DNA of 64,000 bases from Bacteroides sp. (GTDB taxonomy: Bacteria; Bacteroidota; Bacteroidia; Bacteroidales; Bacteroidaceae), in NCBI GenBank assembly GCA_017621035.1, contig JAGATY010000029.1, positions 19,263-83,262 on the forward strand, in the 5' to 3' direction. The notes below the pieces were generated by a model that saw only the letters and a program-made list of their open reading frames with translations, was not told where the DNA came from and did no database searches. Positions 1-10,068 of the stretch are shown here, piece by piece; positions within the stretch are counted from its first letter, which is position 1; each line of letters opens with the position of its first letter. The translations under genes were made by a program, and so were the position numbers.

Positions 1-994
1 GACCACCACCGATAATCTTTCCGGTGTCTTCAGGAAGACCACCGCAAGCATCAATCAGTTGTTGCATCGGAGTACCGATACGTGCCAGGAAGTTAGAGGG
101 TTTTGCTACCGATTTACCGGTTACGGAAATCACGCGTTCGAACAAAGGCTTGTTCTTTTGTACGGCTTGATAAACGGCAAAGGCTGTACCGACGTTCTGT
201 ACTACGGCACCGGTAGAGATGGGCAGTGCACCGCTGGCAACCTGACGTTTGATAACGGCATCAATCAGTTGCTTTTCGCCACCTTGCGGATAGCGTACCT
301 TTAGAGGAACTACTTCGATACCGGCATAAGTGGAAGCTACTTTGGTCATTACCTGAATAGCATCCGGTTTGTTGTTTTCAATGCCGATGAATGCCTTGTT
401 TACTTTTACAGCCTTCATCAAGATGGAAACACCCACCATGATTTCTTCGGCATGTTCCAACATCAACTGATGGTCGGCAGTCAGATAAGGTTCACACTCT
501 ACGGCGTTGATAATCACACATTCTGCCTTTGCCGTAGGAGGCGGACAGAGTTTTACTTGTGTGGGGAAGCAAGCGCCACCCAGACCAACGATACCTGCGT
601 CGGCAATCTTCTTGACGATTTCCTCAGCAGAAAGCGTGCATTCCTTAACCAATGTTTCCGAGCGGTCGATAGTTTCTTCCCACTCGTCACCTTCTACGTC
701 GATGAAAATAGCCGGTTTCGGATAACCGCTGGCATCTATAATGTTGTCAATCTTAGCAACTTTGCCACTTACAGAAGAGTGGATGGCTGCCGATACAAAG
801 CCGCCGGGTTCAGCAATCTTTGTACCTACTTTCACTACATCGCCCTTTGCCACGATAGGTTTGGCAGGCGCACCGATATGTTGTCCTAACAAAATAACTG
901 CTTTGGCAGGTATATCGGCTTTGATGATGGGCTGATGTGCTGAAAGCTTATTTTCTTGTGGATGAACACCACCGATTGAAAATGTCTTCAACAT
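1..994 (-). CDS. rnfC: Electron transport complex subunit RnfC (C-terminus outside window)
   Basis: Peripheral NADH/flavin-binding subunit of the Rnf complex, which couples ferredoxin:NAD+ electron transfer to ion pumping across the inner membrane. The frame opens with MLKTFSIGGVHP at 994 and runs off the window start, so about 331 residues are visible. The N-terminal RnfC barrel-sandwich region (PIVAKGDVVKVGTKIAEPGG) is followed by the Rossmann-like core with GIVGLGGACFPTQVKL and INAVECEPYLTADHQLM, which is diagnostic of RnfC/NuoF-type proteins. The C-terminal ferredoxin motifs are not in the window. It lies 37 bases downstream of rnfB in the same orientation, so it belongs to the rnf operon that starts at the rseC-like gene. 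The assignment is secure and only the C-terminal end is unknown. Confidence 0.95.
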   Translation of the reverse strand, partial: MLKTFSIGGVHPQENKLSAHQPIIKADIPAKAVILLGQHIGAPAKPIVAKGDVVKVGTKIAEPGGFVSAAIHSSVSGKVAKIDNIIDASGYPKPAIFIDVEGDEWEETIDRSETLVKECTLSAEEIVKKIADAGIVGLGGACFPTQVKLCPPPTAKAECVIINAVECEPYLTADHQLMLEHAEEIMVGVSILMKAVKVNKAFIGIENNKPDAIQVMTKVASTYAGIEVVPLKVRYPQGGEKQLIDAVIKRQVASGALPISTGAVVQNVGTAFAVYQAVQKNKPLFERVISVTGKSVAKPSNFLARIGTPMQQLIDACGGLPEDTGKIIGGG

Positions 995-1031
995 ACAATT
1001 TCGTATTTTAATTCGTTTATACCTTATTATA

Positions 1032-1991
1032 TTATGCTTCTGCCTTAGGAGCCTCGGTTGCCGGTGTCGCTACTGCTTGAGGAGCTTCGGCTGCGGCAGT
1101 TGTAGGAGCTTCGGCCGGTTTTGTTGCGGCTTTCGGAGCTGCGGGAGCTGCTTCAGTTTCGGCCTTCGGCTTACGTGGAGGGAAGTTGAGGGCAATGATT
1201 GAACCTTGCGGACAAGCTTCTTCGCACTTACGGCAAGACTTACATTTGTTGTAATCGATGTAAGCGAGGTTGTTTTCGAGTGTGATGGCTTCGAACGGAC
1301 AAACCTTCACGCACTTGCCGCAACCGATACAAGCAACGGTGCAGGCTTTGCGAGCGATGGCGCCTTTGTCTTTGTTGACACACTGTACATACACTCGGCG
1401 TGATTTCTTTCCGGCCAAACGAATCTCGATGATGTTCTTCGGACATGCCTTGGCACACGCACCGCAGGCGGTACACTTAGCTTCATCCACTTCAGGAAGT
1501 CCGGTCTCCGGGTTCATGTGAATAGCATCGAACTTACAAGCTGCAACACAGTCGCCACAGCCCAAGCATCCGTAACTACAACCGGTCTCACCACCGTACA
1601 GAGAAGCTGCGATAGCGCAACTCTTCGCACCGTCGTATTGATTGAGGCGCGGACGGTTAGCACAGCTTCCGTTACATCTCACTACGGCCACCTTTGGCTC
1701 AGAAGCTTCGGCTGCCAATCCTAGGATGTCGGCAACCTTTGTCATAACGGCTTGTCCGCCAACCGGACAAAGTTTGCCTTCCAGTGAACCTGCCTTTACG
1801 CAGGCGTCGGCAAAACCGCTACATCCCGGGTAACCACATCCACCGCAATTTGCTTGAGGCAGCACTTCGGCCACTTGGGCAATTCGCGGATCTTCATACA
1901 CGGCGAATTTCTTTGAGGCAACATAAAGGATAGCCGCTGAAACCAGCGCTATTACCCCTAAAGAAATCACTGCAATCAGAATTACATTCAT
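1032..1991 (-). CDS. rnfB: Electron transport complex subunit RnfB, multi-ferredoxin form
   Basis: Iron-sulfur subunit of Rnf that receives electrons from ferredoxin. Residues ~3-24 form an N-terminal membrane anchor. A four-cysteine cluster follows (Cys49, Cys52, Cys57, Cys75; NCGGCGYPGC). The C-terminal half carries four CxxCxxCxxxC ferredoxin motifs (CLGCGDCVAAC, CTACGACAKAC, CIGCGKCVKVC, CKSCRKCEEAC). The last ~50 residues are a low-complexity Ala/Pro/Lys/Glu tail. At 319 residues it is much longer than the enterobacterial form of about 190, because of the added clusters and tail; such long forms are known in anaerobes. It sits 38 bases after the rseC-like gene and 37 before rnfC, in one operon. 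Confidence 0.96.
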   Translation of the reverse strand: MNVILIAVISLGVIALVSAAILYVASKKFAVYEDPRIAQVAEVLPQANCGGCGYPGCSGFADACVKAGSLEGKLCPVGGQAVMTKVADILGLAAEASEPKVAVVRCNGSCANRPRLNQYDGAKSCAIAASLYGGETGCSYGCLGCGDCVAACKFDAIHMNPETGLPEVDEAKCTACGACAKACPKNIIEIRLAGKKSRRVYVQCVNKDKGAIARKACTVACIGCGKCVKVCPFEAITLENNLAYIDYNKCKSCRKCEEACPQGSIIALNFPPRKPKAETEAAPAAPKAATKPAEAPTTAAAEAPQAVATPATEAPKAEA

Positions 1992-2029
1992 AAATTAGTA
2001 GTTTATTAATTATTTATTTGATGTATTAG

Positions 2030-2449
2030 TTAGTTCATGGGTTGCACCGTAAATCGGAACTTTCTCCCTAAGCGTGTCCGGTTCATCCAAAGCACATAAT
2101 AATAAGGTATAAGCAGTGCCAACGAACAAAGTGCTGCAAGCAGTTCGTCGTTCCACAGACTCATACAGGTGAAAAGGGAGATTAAGATGACAAAAAACGG
2201 TAGAACGAAAGCATATAAGACGGCCATCACACCCATCGAAAGTTCTCCGGTAACCCAAACCTTGTCCCCCACTTCGTAACTCGAAGTGCCGTCGGCCAAG
2301 GCTTCAACCAGTTTCTCCTTAGTGTCGGCAGAGGTACAATGTCCCTTTATGCTGCACGCTGCACATGCAGAAGTCTGGATGATTTTTACCTGAAGATGAG
2401 AACCATTGACGCCTGTTACAACGCCCTGATGTCTTATAGTATTCGCCAT
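2030..2449 (-). CDS. RseC/SoxR-reducing-system-like membrane protein, first gene of the rnf operon
   Basis: Small inner-membrane protein of the RseC/MucC family, commonly encoded with rnf genes. A cytosolic N-terminal part has a cysteine cluster (CAACSIKGHC), then an OB-like stretch, then two membrane segments (roughly VMAVLYAFVLPFFVILISLF and LLAALCSLALLIPYYYVLW). The start is placed at MANTIRHQGVV. A longer reading from 2491 would include the -7 promoter at 2479-2486 inside the gene, so it is unlikely. In E. coli RseC and the Rsx proteins help re-reduce SoxR; here there is no SoxR nearby and the role is probably assembly or redox coupling of Rnf (inference). Confidence 0.88.
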   Translation of the reverse strand: MANTIRHQGVVTGVNGSHLQVKIIQTSACAACSIKGHCTSADTKEKLVEALADGTSSYEVGDKVWVTGELSMGVMAVLYAFVLPFFVILISLFTCMSLWNDELLAALCSLALLIPYYYVLWMNRTRLGRKFRFTVQPMN

Positions 2450-2478
2450 TTTTGCAAGATGTACATTACAAATTTCGG

Positions 2479-2486
2479 CAAATTTA
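2479..2486 (-). promoter_or_regulatory. Bacteroides -7 box of the rseC-rnf operon
   Basis: Reads TAAATTTG on the minus strand, matching TAnnTTTG, and lies 30 bases upstream of the chosen rseC start. A CTTGTGG stretch further upstream is a weak -33 candidate. This box is the main reason for preferring the shorter start. Confidence 0.55.
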
Positions 2487-2884
2487 CACATTATTTATGA
2501 ACCACAAGCTATTCTTGGCCATTTTCTATCAAACTTCGACGCAATTAACTTACCATTGCACGGACTGACAATCTGTTTCTTCTGCACCTCCCGACTGCTT
2601 CCGAGAGCATGGGAAAAGGAAGAAAGGGGATTTATCATTTTGTCAGCCGCTGACACTTTGTATTTTAAACCGCCTGAGAATCGCTTATTTCCGACCGAAG
2701 GGACAGCTGGTGGAAAATTTTAAAGTGAAAAGTGTTTATCTTGCTGACTGATAGATACATCGCGAAATGTTTACAGAAATTCTAGCGAAAAACAGTGCTA
2801 AAAACGGGAAGATTTACTCCTCTTTCTGCCAACATTTAAAGGAAAAGGCGGTAAGATTTAAACCTTTGAGCCGGAAGTTTTAAA
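2487..2884. other. Non-coding stretch upstream of the rnf operon
   Basis: No convincing gene on either strand. It contains a 13-base palindrome (GTCAGC-C-GCTGAC at 2642-2654) with no T tract. The rest is A/T-rich and leads into the periodic repeat array at 2885. Confidence 0.5.
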
Positions 2885-3020
2885 GTTTTCGGTCAAAACT
2901 CTTATTCTTCTGCTCCAAAACACTAAGACTTTTGGGCAGAAAGAGTGGATGTTTTACCCAAAACTCTCGGTGTTTTGTTCAAAAGAGCGACTGTTTTCGG
3001 TCAAAAGTGTGCTAAATGTC
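2885..3020. repeat. Degenerate tandem repeat array A, period 21/22 bp
   Basis: Six imperfect units, each with a CAAAA core followed by a TTTT block. The cores begin at 2894, 2916, 2937, 2959, 2980 and 3002, giving spacings of 22, 21, 22, 21 and 22. Units differ at many positions, so the period is better kept than the sequence. It lies between the DUF3078 gene and the rnf operon, outside any gene. Confidence 0.75.
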
Positions 3021-3233
3021 GTCCGAAAGATGCAGACTTCTCCCTAGAATGTAACTTTTGAAAAAGTGGTGAGTTAGTAAAATGCTACGTTTCTCATCAA
3101 AATGTTTTCATTTTATCTTAAATACTTTCTTTTTGAATCAGCGGGGAAACGGCCGAAAAATAGCACTTCTCCCCCACTCTATGTACGCAAAAACCGACAG
3201 GAAGTGTGCGCGAATCCATCGCAAAGAAGAGAC

Positions 3234-3268
3234 AAAAAAAGCGGAACTCGCTTTCGCAAGCCCCGCTT
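3234..3268 (-). terminator. Terminator of the DUF3078 gene
   Basis: On the minus strand AAGCGG and CCGCTT close a stem that includes an inner CTTGC/GCGAG pairing, followed by a run of seven T. It lies just past the stop codon of the 3307-4743 gene. Confidence 0.75.
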
Positions 3269-3306
3269 CTGCTTTTACAAATATGAAGAAGTACAAATTT
3301 TTGTCC

Positions 3307-4743
3307 TTACCACTTGTAGTTAAGACCGAAACTTAAAAGCTCTTTCAGCTGGAAGTGACTGCTTCCGGTGGTTGGCAAAGAGCTGTCGTCGAAACGTGCG
3401 TGGATATAGAGCTTAGTTGAAAGATACTCGTTCAATACGAAGTTGAACGTATTTTCCCACTCGATTCTGGCCCACTCATAGCTGGTTTGGTAAACCAAAT
3501 GTGACTTCAGAGTGATTGAAGAGATGATTTTCCAATCCAGTGTTGCGTCCAATTTAGAACCCCAGTTGTGCTTTACTGTCTTACCTTCGTCTAAACCGAA
3601 GCTGACTTCGTTGACGTCTTTGTTACCCACGTATCTCATTTCGTGGCTTAACGGTGCCAGGAAGACGGAGAGTGAGAAGATTTTCTTTTTAAGTTTGAAG
3701 TCCATACCGACACTGGTCGACCAATCCAACGGCGCAAGGAAACCGGAAACTAACGTTGGGCTGTTTGCCTTGTAACCGTTCAGGAACTGGGTTTTCAGTT
3801 CGGTAGATATGGTGTAATACCACTTGGATGCTGCTTGGATACCCAGTTTGCTGTACAAACGAAGCTGGTCGGTGTTCACAAGATAGTCATGCTCGGTGTC
3901 CGAAGGGGTAGATGCCAAGCCTAACTTTGCATCCAACGAGTTTTCCCACTGTATCTTTTCCTTGTCGTTGTAGTTAGCGTACAGGTTCAGGGTAGCCAGC
4001 AACGCCACGTTACTGTCTCCTCCCTTATACCAGTTGTCTGAGATGTAGTTCTGCGTCATTTGAAGCGAAGCGTTTCCTCCCAGTAACCACCAGTTGGGTT
4101 TTCGGTAAATGAGGTTTGCCGACTCTTTTACATCTGCCAGTTCTTCGCTGGTGAACAAATCGGTCACACGCTTACGGTTGGAGGCTTCCACATCGATGTT
4201 GTCGCTGAAAACCTTACGTCCCATGATGTTTTCTTCGGTATTTTCCACCAGGTTGGGGCTATCTACATAAGTGTCCAACAGTATCTTGTTGATGACTTTA
4301 TTCGCTCTTTCCTTCTCTGTGAATGGTTGCATGTTTACCTTCAAAGGTGAGGCGGGAGTGGATGAAAGCTGTTCCTCTTCCCAATCCAGTGTGGAAACCT
4401 GCTTCAAAGGTGCTTCGTAATAGGTCAGCGGAACAAACAAACGGTAGTAATCGGGGTTGACGGAGATGTAACGTTCGGGGGTTGCATCGTCGTTCAGATA
4501 CTTCAAAGCGGTGAAGTATTTATTATAAAGGTGAGAAACGGTGTCGTAAGCGACAATTCGTTGTCCCTCTTTAATGGGTTTGATGGTTAAGTATTTTGCA
4601 AGGAATCCGGGCAAGGTATCTGCCACCGCAACTTCTGTTTGTTCGCTTATTTTTGAAGTAACTTGGTTGGCTCGGCTTTGTGTTGACGTAAACGTAGCAG
4701 AGAGCAAAGCCAACATCCCCAGTAAAAAGTGTCTATTCTTCAT
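3307..4743 (-). CDS. DUF3078 family outer-membrane protein
   Basis: Exported protein of 478 residues with a signal peptide (MKNRHFLLGMLALLSATFTS, cleavage probably near SRA). The family signature region is visible around residues 215-275: NWWLLGGNASLQMTQNYI and NWYKGGDSNVALLATLNLYA. The C-terminal half alternates amphipathic strands of 9-12 residues and ends with a strand closing on W, as expected for an outer-membrane beta-barrel. The family is restricted mainly to Bacteroidetes and has no firm biochemical role. It is monocistronic: a terminator follows it, and pyrG starts divergently 158 bases away. Confidence 0.85.
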   Translation of the reverse strand: MKNRHFLLGMLALLSATFTSTQSRANQVTSKISEQTEVAVADTLPGFLAKYLTIKPIKEGQRIVAYDTVSHLYNKYFTALKYLNDDATPERYISVNPDYYRLFVPLTYYEAPLKQVSTLDWEEEQLSSTPASPLKVNMQPFTEKERANKVINKILLDTYVDSPNLVENTEENIMGRKVFSDNIDVEASNRKRVTDLFTSEELADVKESANLIYRKPNWWLLGGNASLQMTQNYISDNWYKGGDSNVALLATLNLYANYNDKEKIQWENSLDAKLGLASTPSDTEHDYLVNTDQLRLYSKLGIQAASKWYYTISTELKTQFLNGYKANSPTLVSGFLAPLDWSTSVGMDFKLKKKIFSLSVFLAPLSHEMRYVGNKDVNEVSFGLDEGKTVKHNWGSKLDATLDWKIISSITLKSHLVYQTSYEWARIEWENTFNFVLNEYLSTKLYIHARFDDSSLPTTGSSHFQLKELLSFGLNYKW

Positions 4744-4852
4744 ATCTCTGTGCCTATTCTATAATTTGTGCGCAAAATTAAATTAAAATGTTCAGAAAAC
4801 ATAGAAAAGAGAAAAGTTTCCCCAAAACTTTATGTACTTGCTAATTTTTTCC

Positions 4853-4860
4853 TAATTTTG
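4853..4860 (+). promoter_or_regulatory. Probable pyrG promoter -7 box
   Basis: TAATTTTG matches TAnnTTTG, with a TTTATG segment about 20 bases upstream as a weak -33. It lies 41 bases before the GTG start of pyrG. Confidence 0.5.
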
Positions 4861-4868
4861 CGACTTAA

Positions 4869-6515
<1,647 letters not shown>

Positions 6516-6554
6516 TCAAACAATCAACACATTAAATTATAAGAAACAGATTAG

Positions 6555-8414
6555 ATGGATAAAAATACCATTACAGGTCTTGTACTGATAGGTGCTCTGC
6601 TGATTGGCTTTAGTTACTTTAGTCGCCCCAGCCAAGAGCAACTGGAAGCACAACAACGTTATTATGACTCTATAGCTCAAGTACAGCAACGAGAAGCAGC
6701 TCTGAAGGCCAAATCCGAAGCTGCTCTTGCCAACGAAAAGGCTTGGCCCGCTGCCAATGACTCTGACGCGGTGTTCTTCAGTGCCCGTCAAGGCAGTAAC
6801 GAGCAAGTTACCATTCAGAACAATCTGGCAGTTCTGACCGTCGATACTAAGGGTGGTCGTATCTCCTCTGCTACACTGAAAGAGTACATGGGACAGGATA
6901 AAGTCACTCCCGTCACTCTTTTCGATGGCAAGGATGCTTCGCTGAACTTCCTCTTCTATAACCAACAAGAGACGATTCAGACCGAAGATTATTACTTCAC
7001 TCCCGTAAACGTGACAGATACTACTGTTACCATGCGCCTGAGTGCCGACGAGACAAGCTACATCGACTTTACTTACACCATGCACCACGATACCTATCTG
7101 GTGGACTTCACCATTCGGGCTGTGAACATGGAAGGTAAACTGGCTGCCACTACTGATTACGTTGATATTGAGTGGACGCAACGTGCTCGTCAGATTGAAA
7201 AGGGCTATACTTACGAAAACAGATTAGCTGAGTTGACCTATAAGATAACCGGTGACGATACCGATTACTTGTCGGCCATGAAAGACGATAGCGAAGAGAT
7301 ACCCGAACGCTTGGATTGGATTGCTTTCAAGAACCAATTCTTCTCTTCTGTCTTCTTTGCAGATGCCAGCTTCGAGAAAGCCAAGTTGGCCTCAAAGATG
7401 GAACAGCAAGGCAGCGGATATATCAAAGATTACGAAGCTGAGATGTGCACTAAGTTTGATCCTAGTGGAAAGGAAGCTACACAGATGTACTTCTATTTCG
7501 GCCCGAATCATTACAAAACACTGAGTGCAGTAGGCGACGATTTGGATAAAGACTGGGATTTGAACCGTCTTGTCTATCTGGGATGGCCGCTTATTCGTTG
7601 GATCAATCAGTTCTTTACTATCAATCTGTTCGACTGGTTGTCTAGTTGGGGACTGAGCATGGGTATTGTGTTGCTGCTTATGACACTGATTGTGAAGATT
7701 GTCATCCTGCCAACAACTTGGAAGACTTATCTCTCTTCAGCCAAGATGAGAGTACTGAAACCGAAGATTGATGAGCTTAACAAGAAGTATCCCAAGCAGG
7801 AAGATGCCATGAAGAAGCAACAAGAGGTGATGACACTCTATAATCAATATGGTGTAAGTCCTATGGGAGGCTGCTTGCCGATGCTGATTCAGTTCCCCAT
7901 TCTGATTGCCTTGTTCATGTTTGTACCTAGTGCCATCGAGTTGCGTCAGCAGAGTTTCTTGTGGGCAGACGACCTTTCAACGTACGATGCTTTCATTAAC
8001 TTACCGTTCCATGTACCGTTCTTAGGCAGTCACATCTCACTCTTCTGCTTGTTGATGACCGTTACCAACCTGTTGAACACACGCTACATGATGCAACAAC
8101 AAGATACCGGAGCCAATCCTCAAATGGCAGCAATGAAGTGGATGTCTTACCTAATGCCCATCATGTTCCTCTTCGTGTTGAACGATTATCCTTCAGGATT
8201 GAACTATTACTACTTCCTTTCTACCCTCATCAGCGTAGTCACAACCCTCATCATGCGCAAGATGACTAACGAAGAGAAGCTGTTAGCACAACTCGAAGCT
8301 AACAAGAAAGACCTGAAGCAAATGCGTAAGACCGGCTTTGCGGCACGTTTAGAGGCCATGCAGAAGCAACAGGAAGAGCTGCTAAGACAGCAACAACAAA
8401 AGGGTAAAAGATAA
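6555..8414 (+). CDS. yidC: Membrane protein insertase YidC
   Basis: Inserts and folds inner-membrane proteins, alone or with Sec. It is the long Gram-negative form of 619 residues: an N-terminal anchor ([17 protein letters not shown]), a large periplasmic beta-super-sandwich domain (~60-350), then the conserved five-helix core starting near [17 protein letters not shown], with the family hallmarks [18 protein letters not shown] and [16 protein letters not shown]. The C-terminus is a basic, Gln-rich coiled tail ([18 protein letters not shown]) able to touch ribosomes. It is co-directional with pyrG and ends at a strong terminator. Confidence 0.98.
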   Translation: MDKNTITGLVLIGALLIGFSYFSRPSQEQLEAQQRYYDSIAQVQQREAALKAKSEAALANEKAWPAANDSDAVFFSARQGSNEQVTIQNNLAVLTVDTKGGRISSATLKEYMGQDKVTPVTLFDGKDASLNFLFYNQQETIQTEDYYFTPVNVTDTTVTMRLSADETSYIDFTYTMHHDTYLVDFTIRAVNMEGKLAATTDYVDIEWTQRARQIEKGYTYENRLAELTYKITGDDTDYLSAMKDDSEEIPERLDWIAFKNQFFSSVFFADASFEKAKLASKMEQQGSGYIKDYEAEMCTKFDPSGKEATQMYFYFGPNHYKTLSAVGDDLDKDWDLNRLVYLGWPLIRWINQFFTINLFDWLSSWGLSMGIVLLLMTLIVKIVILPTTWKTYLSSAKMRVLKPKIDELNKKYPKQEDAMKKQQEVMTLYNQYGVSPMGGCLPMLIQFPILIALFMFVPSAIELRQQSFLWADDLSTYDAFINLPFHVPFLGSHISLFCLLMTVTNLLNTRYMMQQQDTGANPQMAAMKWMSYLMPIMFLFVLNDYPSGLNYYYFLSTLISVVTTLIMRKMTNEEKLLAQLEANKKDLKQMRKTGFAARLEAMQKQQEELLRQQQQKGKR

Positions 8415-8445
8415 TTAACCAGCATATTGCTTATTTAATAAACAA

Positions 8446-8488
8446 AGGGCTGCGCCGGATAGTTTACCTACTGCGCAGCCCTCTTTTT
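8446..8488 (+). terminator. Rho-independent terminator of pyrG-yidC
   Basis: Perfect 9-bp stem GGGCTGCGC (8447-8455) with GCGCAGCCC (8473-8481), then CTCTTTTT. Confidence 0.9.
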
Positions 8489-8607
8489 GCCTCTTTGGGG
8501 TGAGAGAAGAGCAAGTTGTAACTGACTTATGGAGCTTTCGATAGCTTTAAACAACTCAGATTTCGCAAGCTCTATATGCAAGACCTAAATAAATAAGGTG
8601 TAAAACT

Positions 8608-9939
8608 ATGCAGACGAAGTACACATACAAACAGATTTGGCTGATTGCATACCCTATCCTAATCAGCCTTTTGATGGAACAGATGATAGGTATGACCGAC
8701 ACTGCTTTCCTCGGAAGAGTAGGCGAAGTGGAATTGGGTGCCTCGGCCATTGCCGGAATCTTCTACACCGTTATCTTCATGGCGGCCTTCGGATTCAGCA
8801 TCGGTACGCAGATATTGATTGCTCGCCGTAACGGAGAAGGGCAGTTTAAGGAGATAGGAGATCTCTTTTATCAGGGTATTTATTTCCAGGTGGGACTGGC
8901 TTTGGTCATGTTTCTCCTCTCCTATTTCTTCTCTCCAATTATACTGAAGCGAATCATCTCTTCGCCTCACATCTACGAAGCGGCTATCAGTTATCTTAAT
9001 TGGAGGGTATTCGGCGCCTTGTTCTCCTTTACGGCCGTCATCTTTCGTGCTTTCTTTCTAGGAACCACACAGACAAAGACACTTACCCTGAACTCTGTTG
9101 TCATGGTGCTTAGTAACATAGTTTTCAACTATATACTTATATTTGGCAAGTGTGGACTACCGGCTTTAGGTATTGCCGGTGCCGCTATCGGCTCCTCGTT
9201 GGCTGAGTTGGTTTCGCTTGTTTTCTTCATCCTCTATACCCGAAGTCAGATTGATTGCCGGAAGTATGGGCTTGATAAGGTTCCCAAGTTCCGTATGGAG
9301 GCGTTGAAAAGAATGCTTGGAGTCTCCGTCTGGACAATGATTCAGAACGTCGTTTCCCTCTCCACGTGGTTCCTTTTCTTCCTTTATGTGGAGCATCTGG
9401 GTGAGAGAGCCTTGGCCGTAACCAATCTGGTGCGCAACGTTTCGGGCATACTTTTCATGATGATGATGGCTTTCGCTGCCACCTGCGGCTCATTGGTCAG
9501 CAACCTGATTGGTGCGGGAGAGAGTCATTGTGTGCGAGGAACCATACGTCAGCACATCTACATGGCCTACTTGTTGGTGCTTCCGCTGGCTGCTTTTTTC
9601 ATGCTTTGTCCTGAACTTATCCTGGGCGTTTACACCGATATGGAGGAGTTAAGGCTGGCCGCCATCCCATCGTTGTGGGTAATGTGCAGCATCTACGTCA
9701 TCCAAGTACCCGGTAACGTCTATTTCCAGGCTGTTTCCGGAACGGGAAATACCCGTATGGCTTTTACGCTAGAGTTCTCCACACTGGTACTTTATACCGC
9801 TTACATCACCTACGTGGTACTCTATCTGCGCTGCGATGTTGCTTTTTGTTGGACGGCGGAACTGGTTTACAACGGCTTCATCCTGCTGTTCTGTTGGCTT
9901 TACATGAAGAAGGGAAACTGGCAGGCTAAGCGCATCTAG
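8608..9939 (+). CDS. MATE family efflux transporter
   Basis: Polytopic inner-membrane antiporter of the multidrug and toxic compound extrusion family (two MatE repeats, 12 helices, 443 residues). The N-terminal IAYPILISLLMEQMIGMTDTAFLGRVG motif region and the second-half counterpart (WTMIQNVVSLSTWFLFFLYVEHLGERALAVTNLVRN) are typical. Its substrate cannot be read from the sequence. It stands between two terminators and so is probably transcribed alone. No regulator lies beside it. Confidence 0.92.
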   Translation: MQTKYTYKQIWLIAYPILISLLMEQMIGMTDTAFLGRVGEVELGASAIAGIFYTVIFMAAFGFSIGTQILIARRNGEGQFKEIGDLFYQGIYFQVGLALVMFLLSYFFSPIILKRIISSPHIYEAAISYLNWRVFGALFSFTAVIFRAFFLGTTQTKTLTLNSVVMVLSNIVFNYILIFGKCGLPALGIAGAAIGSSLAELVSLVFFILYTRSQIDCRKYGLDKVPKFRMEALKRMLGVSVWTMIQNVVSLSTWFLFFLYVEHLGERALAVTNLVRNVSGILFMMMMAFAATCGSLVSNLIGAGESHCVRGTIRQHIYMAYLLVLPLAAFFMLCPELILGVYTDMEELRLAAIPSLWVMCSIYVIQVPGNVYFQAVSGTGNTRMAFTLEFSTLVLYTAYITYVVLYLRCDVAFCWTAELVYNGFILLFCWLYMKKGNWQAKRI

Positions 9940-9970
9940 CCTCTCTCCTCACCTACTCATACCTATTTCA

Positions 9971-10013
9971 AAGTAGTCCCAAGCGGAGTTTCACTGCTTG
10001 GGACTACTTTTTT
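9971..10013 (+). terminator. Terminator after the MATE gene
   Basis: Perfect 14-bp stem AAGTAGTCCCAAGC / GCTTGGGACTACTT with a run of T at the 3' side. The right arm lies only 60 bases before the next start codon. Confidence 0.9.
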
Positions 10014-10026
10014 GATACTTTTCCAC

Positions 10027-10034
10027 TATCTTTG
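10027..10034 (+). promoter_or_regulatory. -7 box of the S9 peptidase gene
   Basis: TATCTTTG, 35 bases before the ATG at 10069 and just after the MATE terminator. It rules out the longer reading starting at 10012. Confidence 0.55.
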
Positions 10035-10068
10035 CAAATCCGAAAGACACAACAAAACCTCAATAAAT

